This document shows positions 46,155 to 54,684 of a stretch of 64,000 nucleotides of DNA, piece by piece. The notes under the pieces were generated by a model, which was given only the letters and a program-made list of their open reading frames with translations, did no database searches and was not told the DNA's origin. Made by a program: the position numbers and the translations under genes. The stretch comes from Pleomorphomonas diazotrophica (GTDB lineage: Bacteria > Pseudomonadota > Alphaproteobacteria > Rhizobiales > Pleomorphomonadaceae): positions 44,238 through 108,237 of the forward strand of contig NZ_PJNW01000013.1 of the NCBI RefSeq assembly GCF_002844595.1. Direction: 5' to 3'. Each line of letters opens with the position of its first letter. Position 1 is the first letter of the stretch.

Positions 46155-46216
46155 TCTTGGGAGCGCAGATGGGTTGCCGGGAGAAGACGGCAGCCCGGCT
46201 CCAACGGGTCAGCAGG

Positions 46217-47425
46217 TCACTTGATGAGGCCGTCGATGGTGCCCTGGGCGGTGTCGAGGGCCGTCTTGGCGTCGGTCTTGTGCGTCAGGACGTCCTGGAT
46301 CGCCACCTGGATGGCCTTGGAGACCTTCGGCCATTCCGGCGACGGACCGCGACCGCGGGCGTATTTCATCTGCTCGGCGAAGACGGCATAGGCCTCCGGC
46401 CACTTCGGGTCCTTCGGCGTGGCGGTCTGGTCGAGCGGCAGCCAGCCGTATTCGTTCCAGTCGCGCGAGCTCTGCGCATAGATGTATTCGAGGAACTTGA
46501 AGGCCTCATCCGGATGGGCCGAGGTTTTCGGGACGGCATAGGCGAGTTCGCCGAGGGCCGAGGCGCGCGGCGCGCCGGCCTTCTCGACCGGCATCAGGGC
46601 GACGCGCCAGTCGAACTTCACCTCATTGGCAAAGCGCGGCAGTTCCCAGCAGCCGGTGACGATCATGGCGATGTTGCCGGCGATGAACTGGCTGCCGAGG
46701 TCGGGCTGGTTGAGCACCAGCACTTCCGGCGTCGCCACCTTGTCGTCGACGAGCTTCTGCCAGAACTCAAGCGCCCGCACCGAGCCGTCGGTGTTGATGG
46801 CGTTGAAGTCGCCGCCAGCCGACTGTGCCCAGGGCAGGAACTGGAAGGTGGATTCCTCGGTGGCCACCGCCGAGAAGCCGAAGCCATACTGGCGCTTCTG
46901 GGCGTCGGTCAGCTTGGCGGCTGCGGCCGAAATCTCGTCCCAGGTCTGGGGCGGTTTCGCCGGATCGAGGCCGGCGGCCTTGAACAGGTCGGCGTTGTAG
47001 TAGAGGCCGAGCGTGTTGCCACCGCGCGGGAAGCCGTAGATCTTGCCGTTCCAGGTCGACTGGTTGATCGGGCCGGGATAGAAGTTCTTGGCGTCCACCA
47101 CCTTGGAGGCGGCGATGCGGTCGCTGAGGTCGAGCAGTACGTCGTGCGAGGCGACCGAGGCGATGTCCGGATTGTCGAGCATCAGGAGATCGGGCGCGGT
47201 GTTGGTCGACACGGCGCGGATGGTGTCGTTGAGAATGTTGGCGAAGTTGACCAGCTTGATATCAAGCTTGATGTCGGGGTTCTGCGCTTCGAATTCCTTG
47301 GCCATGTTCTCGGTGAAATGCACGGGCTCGTCGAGCGCCCAGACTTGCAGCGTCACCGGCGCGGCGACGACAGCGCTTGTGGCGGCCGTCGAGAAGACAA
47401 GCCCAAGCAAAAGCTTTCTCAGCAT
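46217..47425 (-). CDS. Carbohydrate ABC transporter solute-binding protein
   Basis: A 402-residue family 1 binding protein (SBP_bac_1). The signal peptide MLRKLLLGLVFSTAATSAVV is cleaved near VAA. The mature start 'VTLQVWALDEPVHFTENMAKEFEAQNP' and 'DLLMLDNPDIA' are family-typical. A conserved central segment reads 'YNADLFKAAGLDPAKPPQTWDEI'. GGAGGAAA precedes ATG 47425. It is the first gene of the operon and divergent from the LacI gene. The ligand is probably an alpha-glycosidic oligosaccharide, inferred from GH31 in the operon. Confidence 0.96.
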   Translation of the reverse strand: MLRKLLLGLVFSTAATSAVVAAPVTLQVWALDEPVHFTENMAKEFEAQNPDIKLDIKLVNFANILNDTIRAVSTNTAPDLLMLDNPDIASVASHDVLLDLSDRIAASKVVDAKNFYPGPINQSTWNGKIYGFPRGGNTLGLYYNADLFKAAGLDPAKPPQTWDEISAAAAKLTDAQKRQYGFGFSAVATEESTFQFLPWAQSAGGDFNAINTDGSVRALEFWQKLVDDKVATPEVLVLNQPDLGSQFIAGNIAMIVTGCWELPRFANEVKFDWRVALMPVEKAGAPRASALGELAYAVPKTSAHPDEAFKFLEYIYAQSSRDWNEYGWLPLDQTATPKDPKWPEAYAVFAEQMKYARGRGPSPEWPKVSKAIQVAIQDVLTHKTDAKTALDTAQGTIDGLIK

Positions 47426-47577
47426 AGTCGTTTTCCTCCACTAGGCATGCAAAGGCTCATTGCCGCGCTGTTGAAACAGCGCGACATGCTGCGTCATCGC
47501 AGTGCGTGACGCGATTTTGGCGTATATCCATGCATACAGCTTCGCAGGCGCTGGTTACTCTCTCCACCCAGTGCTGC

Positions 47578-47591
47578 TGTAAACGATTGCG
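47578..47591. promoter_or_regulatory. LacI-type operator in the divergent promoter region
   Basis: TGTAAACGATTGCG fits the LacI/GalR consensus TGnAAnCGnTTnCA at all but the last fixed position. It lies between the binding-protein gene (153 bp away) and the LacI gene (171 bp away), so repression of both is plausible. The rest of 47426-47761 is promoter DNA without a recognised gene. Confidence 0.6.
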
Positions 47592-47761
47592 AATTTACGA
47601 TTGAGCGAATGTCGAGTCAAATTGTTTTTGGACGGGCCGTTCAGATACTGGTATCAGATGGGTCAAGTGGAGTGAGCATGCGTGGCGAAGGGTGGCCCCT
47701 GGCGGGGGCTTCCAGTGGGGAACCCAGGCTTGTAGTCTCCGGGCGAAAGGACGGGACGATC

Positions 47762-48784
47762 GTGGGTATCAAGGAACTGGCCGACTATCTCAACGTGTCG
47801 ATCGGCACCGTGTCGCGGGCTCTCAACAACCATCCGCTGGTCAATGCCGAGACACGCCGCCGGGTGCTGGAGGCCGCCGACGAGTTGGGCTACGCGCCCG
47901 ACCAATCCGGCCGCAGCCTCCGCAAGGGCACCGTCAACTCGATCGCCCTGGTGCTCTCCACCGACCGGACGTCGAGCCAGGAAGCGATGATCTTCATGGA
48001 GATCAGCCGCAGCATGCAGTCCGTCTTCCGGCGGTTCGAGCTCGACCTGATGATCCACCTCAACGAGCCCGGCCAGGAGCTCAACGACCGCGTCCGCCGC
48101 GTCGTCGAACGCCGTCAGGCCGACGCCATCGTGCTCGTCGAAACGCGCGAGAACGATCCCCGCCTCGACTATTTGACCAAGCGCAAGATTCCCTTCGCCA
48201 CCTGGGGGCAGAGCCGGTCGGGCGGCCTGCATCCCTGGCTCGATCTCGACTTCGAGGGGGCGATGACCACCGTCATCGACCGTCTGATGGATTTCGGCCA
48301 TCGCCGCATCGCCATGGTGTCCAACGATCCCGGCCTGATGTTCGACCGGCTGCTCCAGGCGGCCTACCAGCGCGAGCTCGACACGCGCGGATTGCCGTTC
48401 CGCCTCGTTCTGGAGACCGATCCGGACGAGAAGGGCGGCTACAAGGTGGTCGAGCGGCTGTTGGCCGCGCCGGAACGTCCGACGGCCGTGGTGTTCTCCG
48501 ATTCCCGACCGGCGGCCGGTGCCTGCCTCGGCTTCAGCGAGGCCGGCGTTTTTCCTGGCCGGGACATCGCCATCGCCAGCTGTTCGGTGGATACGCCGAT
48601 GGCCGCCTACCTGTCGCCGGGCCTCACCTGTTTCAGCGTCGATCTGAAGCGGCTCGGCGAACGGCTGGCCGAGGCGGTGCTGTCGGGCATGCCGCGCTTT
48701 GCCCAGGAGTTCGGCGGCAAGCCGATCCAGGAGATCTTCCCGCTCCATCTCATCGCCCGGGACAGCGACGCCTTTCAGCTTTAG
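47762..48784 (+). CDS. LacI-family transcriptional regulator
   Basis: A 340-residue regulator, normal length from the GTG at 47762. It begins VGIKELADYLNVSIGTVSRA, the canonical LacI helix-turn-helix, followed by the hinge 'GYAPDQSGRSLRKG'. The remainder (60-335) is a periplasmic-binding-protein-like sugar sensor. An ATG at 47678 would add 28 residues upstream of the HTH and is less likely. It is divergent from the ABC/GH31 operon and almost surely its repressor. Confidence 0.93.
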   Translation: MGIKELADYLNVSIGTVSRALNNHPLVNAETRRRVLEAADELGYAPDQSGRSLRKGTVNSIALVLSTDRTSSQEAMIFMEISRSMQSVFRRFELDLMIHLNEPGQELNDRVRRVVERRQADAIVLVETRENDPRLDYLTKRKIPFATWGQSRSGGLHPWLDLDFEGAMTTVIDRLMDFGHRRIAMVSNDPGLMFDRLLQAAYQRELDTRGLPFRLVLETDPDEKGGYKVVERLLAAPERPTAVVFSDSRPAAGACLGFSEAGVFPGRDIAIASCSVDTPMAAYLSPGLTCFSVDLKRLGERLAEAVLSGMPRFAQEFGGKPIQEIFPLHLIARDSDAFQL

Positions 48785-48984
48785 GATGGGCCAGCTTCAG
48801 GATGGGAGAGCCTATTTCGGCCGCCTTTCGGCAGACCCATATGTGTGCCATGGTCCTGCCGCAACATCGGTGCGGAGGCCGCTTCGGCTTCCGGAAAATC
48901 CGATGCGATAACAAAAGGCTAGATTGTCGTTGCGCATCCGTCGGGATGGGGGCGGCGATCCGGGGAGAGGCGATCGGGGGAGAC

Positions 48985-50019
48985 ATGTCGCGGCCTTCGG
49001 CTTTTGCATTTGCGCTCGCAGCACTGATCGCCGGCATGGCCGTCGATGCGTCGGCGGCGGTTTCCAAGCGGTTCGGCGGCTTCTCGGTGGCCTGCGATGA
49101 CAGTCTCAACTGTGCCGCCAGCGCGCAGGCGGTGAACCCGGACAAGGCCAGCGTCTTCGTGTTGCAGCGGGCGCCGGAGAGCCGGGCGCGCTGGACGGTG
49201 TCGATCTCGACCCTGGGCGTTTTGGCCGATCGCGATCGACCGGTGGCGCTCTCCGTCGACAATGGCGTCGACATCACGCTCCGGCCGGTGTCGGACTATG
49301 CGCCCTTCGTCAACCCATCCGACTATTACGTCGTGTCGCCGTCGGCGCTCGACCGGCTGATGCTGCAAGTGCAGCGCGGCCACATGCTGCGCTTCTCCTT
49401 CATCGACATCGCCGGCGCGCCGCATTCGGACCGCTTTCCGCTCGACGGCCTCGCCGCCGCCCTCAACGAGATCGATCGCCAGCAAGGTCGCATCCCCGGC
49501 GATCGCCGGGCTGGCCCGCCGGTGGGGTTGCCGGAGGCGCCGGACGTCGATGTGGGCGCCCATCTCGCGGCAGCCGGCGTGCCGCCGCGCCTTCTGGAAC
49601 TGCACCTTGCCACGACTGCCTGCGAGGCGCCCGACGCCGCCGGCCTCGCCGACGCCCAGCCGCTGATCGCACCGCTCAGCGACACGGCGACGCTCTACGC
49701 CATCCCCTGCTTCCGCAACGCGTCCGGCCTTGCCTCCCGCCTCTACCTGATCGAAAGCGGCGAGATCGGCGGCATGACGCCGCTGGTCTTCGCAGGCTTT
49801 TCCGACAGGTTGGGCTGGTATGGCGTCGACGCGCTCACGGCCGTCGCCTATGACGCGGCAAGCCGCCGTCTGACGGGCGAGGGCAGCGACGATCACGGCT
49901 GCGCCTTCCGGGGCGAGTGGACCTTCACCGACACCGCCTTCCGGCTCGATCGCCTGTCGGCCGCCACGAGCTGCGGCGCTTCGGCATCCGGCTGGAAGGA
50001 CGTCTATCCCAACCCCTGA
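48985..50019 (+). CDS. DUF1176 exported protein
   Basis: A 344-residue protein with a signal peptide (MSRPSAFAFALAALIAGMAV...ASA). The DUF1176 pattern is visible: 'SKRFGGFSVACDDSLNCAAS' near the start, repeated beta segments, and 'RRLTGEGSDDHGCAFRGEWTFTDTAFRL' toward the end. There are six cysteines in apparent pairs. A GGGGGA site precedes ATG 48985. Function is unknown; it is probably periplasmic. Confidence 0.85.
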   Translation: MSRPSAFAFALAALIAGMAVDASAAVSKRFGGFSVACDDSLNCAASAQAVNPDKASVFVLQRAPESRARWTVSISTLGVLADRDRPVALSVDNGVDITLRPVSDYAPFVNPSDYYVVSPSALDRLMLQVQRGHMLRFSFIDIAGAPHSDRFPLDGLAAALNEIDRQQGRIPGDRRAGPPVGLPEAPDVDVGAHLAAAGVPPRLLELHLATTACEAPDAAGLADAQPLIAPLSDTATLYAIPCFRNASGLASRLYLIESGEIGGMTPLVFAGFSDRLGWYGVDALTAVAYDAASRRLTGEGSDDHGCAFRGEWTFTDTAFRLDRLSAATSCGASASGWKDVYPNP

Positions 50020-50037
50020 TTTTTCCGAGCTTCCGCC

Positions 50038-50646
50038 ATGGCCGACATGATCCTGCGCACGTCCCTCACTTCGCCCTTCGGCCGCAAGCCGCGCCTTGCC
50101 GCCGCCGTTCTCGGCCTTTCCGGGCGGATCGAGGTGGAGCTGGCCGACTTCCTCGACGAGACCGACAGCCTCAGGCGGCAGAACCCGCTCGGGAAGATCC
50201 CGACGCTGGTGCTCGCCGACGGATCGACGCTCTACGACAGCCGCGTCATCCTCGAGTACCTCGACCATCTCGCCGGTGGCGGGCGCATCCTCCCGAGCGA
50301 GCCGGCGGCGCGTTTCGCGGCGCTGAGATTGCAGGCGCTGGGTGACGGCATTCTCGACGCGGGCGTGCTTCGCCGGCTCGAGACCATGTTCCGCGACGAG
50401 CCATTGCGATCGGCAGGCTGGCTCACCTATCAGAGCGGCAAGATGAGCCGCGCCCTCGACGCGCTGGAAGTCGCACCGCCGTCGGACAGCGACATATTCG
50501 TCGGCGAGATCGCCGTCGCCTGCGCCCTGGGCTTCATCGACTTCCGCCTCGGCGACGACTGGCGGTCGGCTCGGCCCCGTCTTGCCGGCTGGTATGAGCG
50601 TTTCGCAGCCCGCTGCCCCGGCTTTGCCGAGACCGCACCCCGCTGA
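50038..50646 (+). CDS. Glutathione S-transferase family protein
   Basis: A 202-residue GST. The N-terminal thioredoxin-like domain (about 1-80) has 'TSPFGRKPRLAAAVLGLSG', 'NPLGKIPTLVLADGSTLYDS' (cis-Pro and the Ser-Arg/Asp glutathione-binding region) and 'RVILEYLD'. The C-terminal helical domain is at 90-195. Ser/Thr near residue 9 replaces the Tyr of some classes. It starts 18 bp after the DUF1176 stop, so an operon is likely. Confidence 0.94.
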   Translation: MADMILRTSLTSPFGRKPRLAAAVLGLSGRIEVELADFLDETDSLRRQNPLGKIPTLVLADGSTLYDSRVILEYLDHLAGGGRILPSEPAARFAALRLQALGDGILDAGVLRRLETMFRDEPLRSAGWLTYQSGKMSRALDALEVAPPSDSDIFVGEIAVACALGFIDFRLGDDWRSARPRLAGWYERFAARCPGFAETAPR

Positions 50647-50665
50647 CGACCGTCAGGCGGACATG

Positions 50666-50696
50666 AAAAAGCCCCGGAAGCCGAAGCTGCCGGGGC
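50666..50696 (-). terminator. Bidirectional terminator between GST and porin genes
   Basis: Stem GCCCCGG (50671-50677) with CCGGGGC (50690-50696). On the minus strand it is followed by TTTTT for the porin gene. On the plus strand CATTTTGG follows, usable by the GST gene. Confidence 0.85.
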
Positions 50697-50723
50697 CATT
50701 TTGGTTGGCTGATCCGAAGAAGA

Positions 50724-51335
50724 TCAGAACTTGTAGCCGACGCCGAGCTTGACGGTGTTGCCGTCGAGGTCGCCCTTCTCGTTCACACCGTAGTCGCGGT
50801 TGTTGGTGTCGGTGTAGAGATACTCGGCGCGGGCCGTGACGTTCTCCGTCAGGGCGGCCTCGATGCCGGCGCCGACCTGATAGCCGACGTGGGTGCGGGT
50901 CTCGTTACCGCCGCTCAGCTCCATCTCGCCCTGACCGACCAGACCGCCGACGGTGCCGTAGACCAGGATGTTGTCGAAGGCATAGCCGGCGCGGCCGCGG
51001 ACGGCGCCCGACCAGGTGGCCAGCGGGTCAGCGCCACCGTAGGCGACTTCAGCCTCGCCGCCGACGACGACATTGTTCGGCATCTGATAATTGTAGCCGG
51101 CGAACACGCCGCCGACGACGCCGGCATGGTCCTTGGTGGCGCTGGCGGCCTGGTTGGCCCAGGTGTAGCCGACATCGGCGCCGACATAGGCACCGGTCCA
51201 GTCGAAGGCAGACGACGTCTCAACCGGCGGAGCGTAGGGAGCCTGGGGGATCGGCTCGTTGAGGTCGGCGGCGAAGACCGGAACCGACAGAAGAAGGGCT
51301 GAACCGGCGACGGCGCCAAGAAGCAGCTTGCTCAT
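50724..51335 (-). CDS. Omp25/RopB-like outer-membrane beta-barrel protein
   Basis: A 203-residue porin-family protein with signal peptide (MSKLLLGAVAGSALLLSVPV, cleavage after FA-A near 24). The mature part is an eight-strand barrel: 'FDWTGAYVGADVGYTW', 'VGGVFAGYNYQMPNNVVVGGE', 'RGRAGYAFDNILVYGTVGG', and a C-terminal strand ending in Phe (TVKLGVGYKF), the BAM recognition signal. An AAGGAGTG site precedes ATG 51335; the longer frame is not used. Probably abundant, with a strong terminator. Confidence 0.95.
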   Translation of the reverse strand: MSKLLLGAVAGSALLLSVPVFAADLNEPIPQAPYAPPVETSSAFDWTGAYVGADVGYTWANQAASATKDHAGVVGGVFAGYNYQMPNNVVVGGEAEVAYGGADPLATWSGAVRGRAGYAFDNILVYGTVGGLVGQGEMELSGGNETRTHVGYQVGAGIEAALTENVTARAEYLYTDTNNRDYGVNEKGDLDGNTVKLGVGYKF

Positions 51336-51800
51336 AGTTTCACTCCTTACAATCCGGTGCGGCGACACTTGGGAGTTGCCCCGCACACTTTGCATCTGGC
51401 CGTAAGCAAATGCTGCCCGGCTGTTCGATGGGGCGAAGATGATGTCCAAATGAGGCGGTGTCGATGCGAGAATTTGACGAAATCGGGGCAAGACGACGGC
51501 ACATTTTGGCTGATGTATTGATGCAACAGTATGGTTACTGATCTGAAACGGTGCATAAATCGAAATTTAATACAAATGAATATTATCACGATTTCGCGAT
51601 TGCTCGTCACATCTGGTTAACCATAAATGTGGCCGTCCAGGATGGGCGGGGTGAGAAAGGTTTGGCCGATAGGCGAATCAGGCCGCCAAGAAGCCGTCGG
51701 GCAGGTGGCCTCGGCTTTTCTGACGATCCGATTTGTGGCAGACCGGACGGCATGGATCGTCGGTCCCGCGCATGAGGTCGGGCCGAACGGGGAGGTCATC
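51336..51800. promoter_or_regulatory. Porin/proC divergent region, AT-rich, with CtrA-like half-site
   Basis: 465 bp without a gene. The stretch 51490-51630 is markedly AT-rich for this genome. It includes TGGTTAACCA (51614-51623), a perfect palindrome containing TTAACCAT (51617-51624), the CtrA half-site, about 280 bp before the porin start. No promoter could be assigned with confidence. Confidence 0.45.
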
Positions 51801-52622
51801 ATGCCGCTTTCGGATATCGGGTCGCTCGTGCTGGTCGGCGCCGGCAAGATGGGCGGAGCCATGCTGCACGGCTGGCTCAAGAAGGGAATGAACCCCAAGG
51901 CCGTGGCCATCGTCGACCCGCATATCGGCTCCGAGGCCTTCTCGATGCTGATCGAGTATTCGGTCACCCACCACAAGGACGCCGCCGAGATCACCGACCC
52001 TGCCGACATCGTGGTGCTGGCCGTCAAACCGCAGCAGATGGGCGAGGCGCTGCCGGCGCTGAAGGGCGTGATCGGACCGTCGACGCTGGTGGTGTCGATC
52101 GCCGCCGGCACCACGCTGGCCAACCTTTCGGCGGCGCTCGGCGACGGGCCAATCATCCGCGTCATGCCGAACACGCCGGCCCAGGTGGGGCAGGGCATGT
52201 CGGTGGCCGTCGGCAATGCCGCCGTCACCGAGGCGCACCGGCGCGTGGTGACCAACCTGCTCAACGCCGTCGGCAAGACGGGCTGGGTCGGCGACGAAGC
52301 ATTGATCGATGCGGTCACCGCCTTGTCGGGCAGCGGCCCCGCCTATGTGTTCCTTTTGGTCGAGGCGATGGCGGCCGCCGGCGAGAAGGCCGGTCTGCCG
52401 CGCGAGCTTGCCATGATGCTCGCCCGACAGACGGTGGTCGGCGCCGGCGCCCTGCTTGGCGGTGTGCCGACCGACGCCGCGACGCTCCGCAAGAACGTCA
52501 CCTCGCCGGGCGGCACCACGGCTGCGGCGCTCGCCGTGCTGATGGGCGACCAAGGCTGGCAGCCGCTGATCGACGCGGCAGTCGCCGCCGCCGCCCACCG
52601 CTCGCGCGAACTGGCGGGCTGA
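51801..52622 (+). CDS. proC: Pyrroline-5-carboxylate reductase
   Basis: A 273-residue enzyme of the last step of proline synthesis. It starts at ATG 51801 after GGGGAGG. The Rossmann motif is 'LVLVGAGKMGGAMLHGWL'. 'VVLAVKPQQM', 'RVMPNTPAQVGQGMS', and the P5CR signature 'ALSGSGPAYVFLLVEAMAAAGEKAGL' followed later by 'TSPGGTT' are all present. csaA follows after 3 bp. In related genomes this pair usually sits near ubiK-ybjN; here it is 35 kb away. Confidence 0.97.
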   Translation: MPLSDIGSLVLVGAGKMGGAMLHGWLKKGMNPKAVAIVDPHIGSEAFSMLIEYSVTHHKDAAEITDPADIVVLAVKPQQMGEALPALKGVIGPSTLVVSIAAGTTLANLSAALGDGPIIRVMPNTPAQVGQGMSVAVGNAAVTEAHRRVVTNLLNAVGKTGWVGDEALIDAVTALSGSGPAYVFLLVEAMAAAGEKAGLPRELAMMLARQTVVGAGALLGGVPTDAATLRKNVTSPGGTTAAALAVLMGDQGWQPLIDAAVAAAAHRSRELAG

Positions 52623-52625
52623 GCG

Positions 52626-52967
52626 GTGAGCGACACCATCGGCTACGACGACTTCCTGAAAGTCGACATCCGCGTCGGCCGCATCGTGGCGGCCGAGGTG
52701 TTCAAGGAGGCGCGGCGGCCGGCCTACAAGCTCCGGATCGACTTCGGACCGGAGATCGGCGAGCGCCGGTCATCGGCGCAGATCACCGAGAACTACAAGG
52801 TAGAGGACCTTGTGGACCGGCTGGTGCTCGCCGTCGTCAACTTCCCGCCCAAGCAGATCGGCCCGATGCGCTCGGAGGTGTTGACGCTGGGCGTGCCCGA
52901 TGCCGCCGGCCATGTGGTGCTGGTGGCGCCGGACAAGGACGCGGTGGTCGGCGGGCGGCTGTATTAG
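52626..52967 (+). CDS. csaA: tRNA-binding domain protein (CsaA-like)
   Basis: A 113-residue OB-fold protein, matching the CsaA/tRNA-binding (EMAP II-like) family in length and motifs: 'DFLKVDIRVGRIVAAEVFKEARRPAYKLRIDFG', 'SSAQITENY' and 'VVNFPPKQIGPMRSEVLTLG'. The start is GTG 52626. CsaA has been described as a chaperone-like, tRNA-binding homodimer. It is coupled to proC. Confidence 0.93.
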   Translation: MSDTIGYDDFLKVDIRVGRIVAAEVFKEARRPAYKLRIDFGPEIGERRSSAQITENYKVEDLVDRLVLAVVNFPPKQIGPMRSEVLTLGVPDAAGHVVLVAPDKDAVVGGRLY

Positions 52968-52983
52968 CAGCCAAACCCGGCAC

Positions 52984-54684
52984 TCAGCCGGTCATCGCCA
53001 GGTGCCGCTGGGAAGGATCGGGGATCGGAACGGCAGCGATCAGCCGGCGGGTATAGTCCTCTTCGGGATTTTCGAAGACGGCGCGGCGCGAACCATATTC
53101 GACGATCCGGCCGCCGTTCATCACCGCGACGTCGTGCGACATGCGCTCGATGACCGCCATGTCGTGCGAGATGAACAGATAGGCCAGCCCTTCGGTCTCT
53201 TGCAGTTCCAGCATCAGGTCGAGCACCTTGGCCCGCACTGACACGTCGAGCGCCGCGACGCTTTCGTCGGCGACGATCAGCTTCGGCTTCAGCGACAGGG
53301 CGCGGGCAATGCAGATGCGCTGGCGCTGGCCGCCGGAGAACTCGTGCGGATAGCGGCTCGCCACGTCCGGCGTCAGGCCGACGCGGCGTAGCAGCTCGGC
53401 CACCCGATCGGCGCGGTCCGTCCGGTCGCCGATGCCGTGGATCAGCATCGGCTCGGCAATGGCGGCGCCGATCGTCATGCGGCTGTCGAGCGAGGCGTAA
53501 GGGTCCTGGAAGATCATCTGGGCAAGGCGCCTGACCGGCCGCATGGCTCTGACGGACAAGTCCATCAACTCCTCGCCGTCGATGGCGACATAGCCCTCGT
53601 AAGGGATGAGGCCGAGCACGGCCTTGCCGGTGGTCGACTTGCCCGAACCGCTCTCGCCGACGAGGCCGAGCGTCCGCCCGGCCCTGAGCTCGAAGGATAC
53701 GCCGTCCACCGCGAGCTGCCCTGCCTTGCGGCCGAACAGGCTGGCGCGGGCGCCGTAGGTCACCTTGAGGTTCTGGACGGCCAGGACAGGCTCCAGCGAC
53801 TTCTCGGCCAGAGGCGCCGCCTTTGCCTCGGCCGTGACGGCCGGCGGACCGTCGGTGCCGGTGCGGGCGCCGATGCGGGGAACGGCGGCGATCAGCTCGC
53901 GCGTATAGGTCTCTGTCGGCCGCTCGAAGATGTCGACCGCCGAGCCGATTTCGACGAGGCGTCCATCCTTCATGACGGCGACCCGGTCGGCCATCTCGGC
54001 GACGACGCCCATGTCGTGGGTGATCAGGATGGTGGATGTGCCGAACTCGCCCTTCAGTTCGCGCATCAGCTTCAGGATCTGCGCCTGCACGGTGACGTCG
54101 AGGGCCGTGGTGGGTTCGTCGGCGATCAGTACCTTGGGCCGACAGGACAGCGCCATGGCGATCATCACCCGCTGGCGCATGCCGCCGGAGAGTTCGTGCG
54201 GATATTGGCGGAGGCGCCTTGCCGGCTCGGTGATCTGCACCGCGTCCAGCATGCGTAGCGCCTGGGCGCGGGCAGAGGCTTCGTTGCCGCCCTGATGGAT
54301 GAGGATGGGTTCGAGGAGCTGCTTGCCGATGGTCATCACCGGATTGAGCGATGTCATCGGTTCCTGGAAGATCATGGCGACGTCGCGGCCGCGCACCTCC
54401 CGCATGGCCCGCTCGCCGAGGCCGGTGAGGTCGCGATCGCCGAGCTTGATCGAGCCGGAGACGATGCGCAGCGAGGCGCGGGGTAGGAGCCGCATCACGG
54501 ACAGCGATGTGACCGACTTGCCGGAGCCGCTTTCGCCGGCAAGGCAGAGCGTCTCTCCCGCCGCCAGACAGAAGCTCACGGCGTCGAGCACGCGCTTGGC
54601 ACCGCGATCGGTCAGCGCGTCGACGGTCAGTCCGTCGACGCTCAGCACCGGCGCAGTCCTGATGTCTCCGCTCATGTCCGTCAC
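52984..54684 (-). CDS. Dipeptide-type ABC transporter ATPase, fused DppD-DppF
   Basis: A 566-residue protein with two complete nucleotide-binding domains, as in YejF/GsiA. NBD1 has 'CLAGESGSGKSVTSLSVMRL', 'LSGGMRQRVMIAMAL' and 'LIADEPTTALDV'. NBD2 (from about 280) has 'GLVGESGSGKSTTGKAVLG', 'FSGGQRQRICIARAL' and 'LIVADESVAALDV' (DES in place of DEP). The start is GTG 54684 overlapping the acetamidase stop, or ATG 54675. It is last in the amide operon and energises DppB/DppC. Confidence 0.95.
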   Translation of the reverse strand: MTDMSGDIRTAPVLSVDGLTVDALTDRGAKRVLDAVSFCLAAGETLCLAGESGSGKSVTSLSVMRLLPRASLRIVSGSIKLGDRDLTGLGERAMREVRGRDVAMIFQEPMTSLNPVMTIGKQLLEPILIHQGGNEASARAQALRMLDAVQITEPARRLRQYPHELSGGMRQRVMIAMALSCRPKVLIADEPTTALDVTVQAQILKLMRELKGEFGTSTILITHDMGVVAEMADRVAVMKDGRLVEIGSAVDIFERPTETYTRELIAAVPRIGARTGTDGPPAVTAEAKAAPLAEKSLEPVLAVQNLKVTYGARASLFGRKAGQLAVDGVSFELRAGRTLGLVGESGSGKSTTGKAVLGLIPYEGYVAIDGEELMDLSVRAMRPVRRLAQMIFQDPYASLDSRMTIGAAIAEPMLIHGIGDRTDRADRVAELLRRVGLTPDVASRYPHEFSGGQRQRICIARALSLKPKLIVADESVAALDVSVRAKVLDLMLELQETEGLAYLFISHDMAVIERMSHDVAVMNGGRIVEYGSRRAVFENPEEDYTRRLIAAVPIPDPSQRHLAMTG

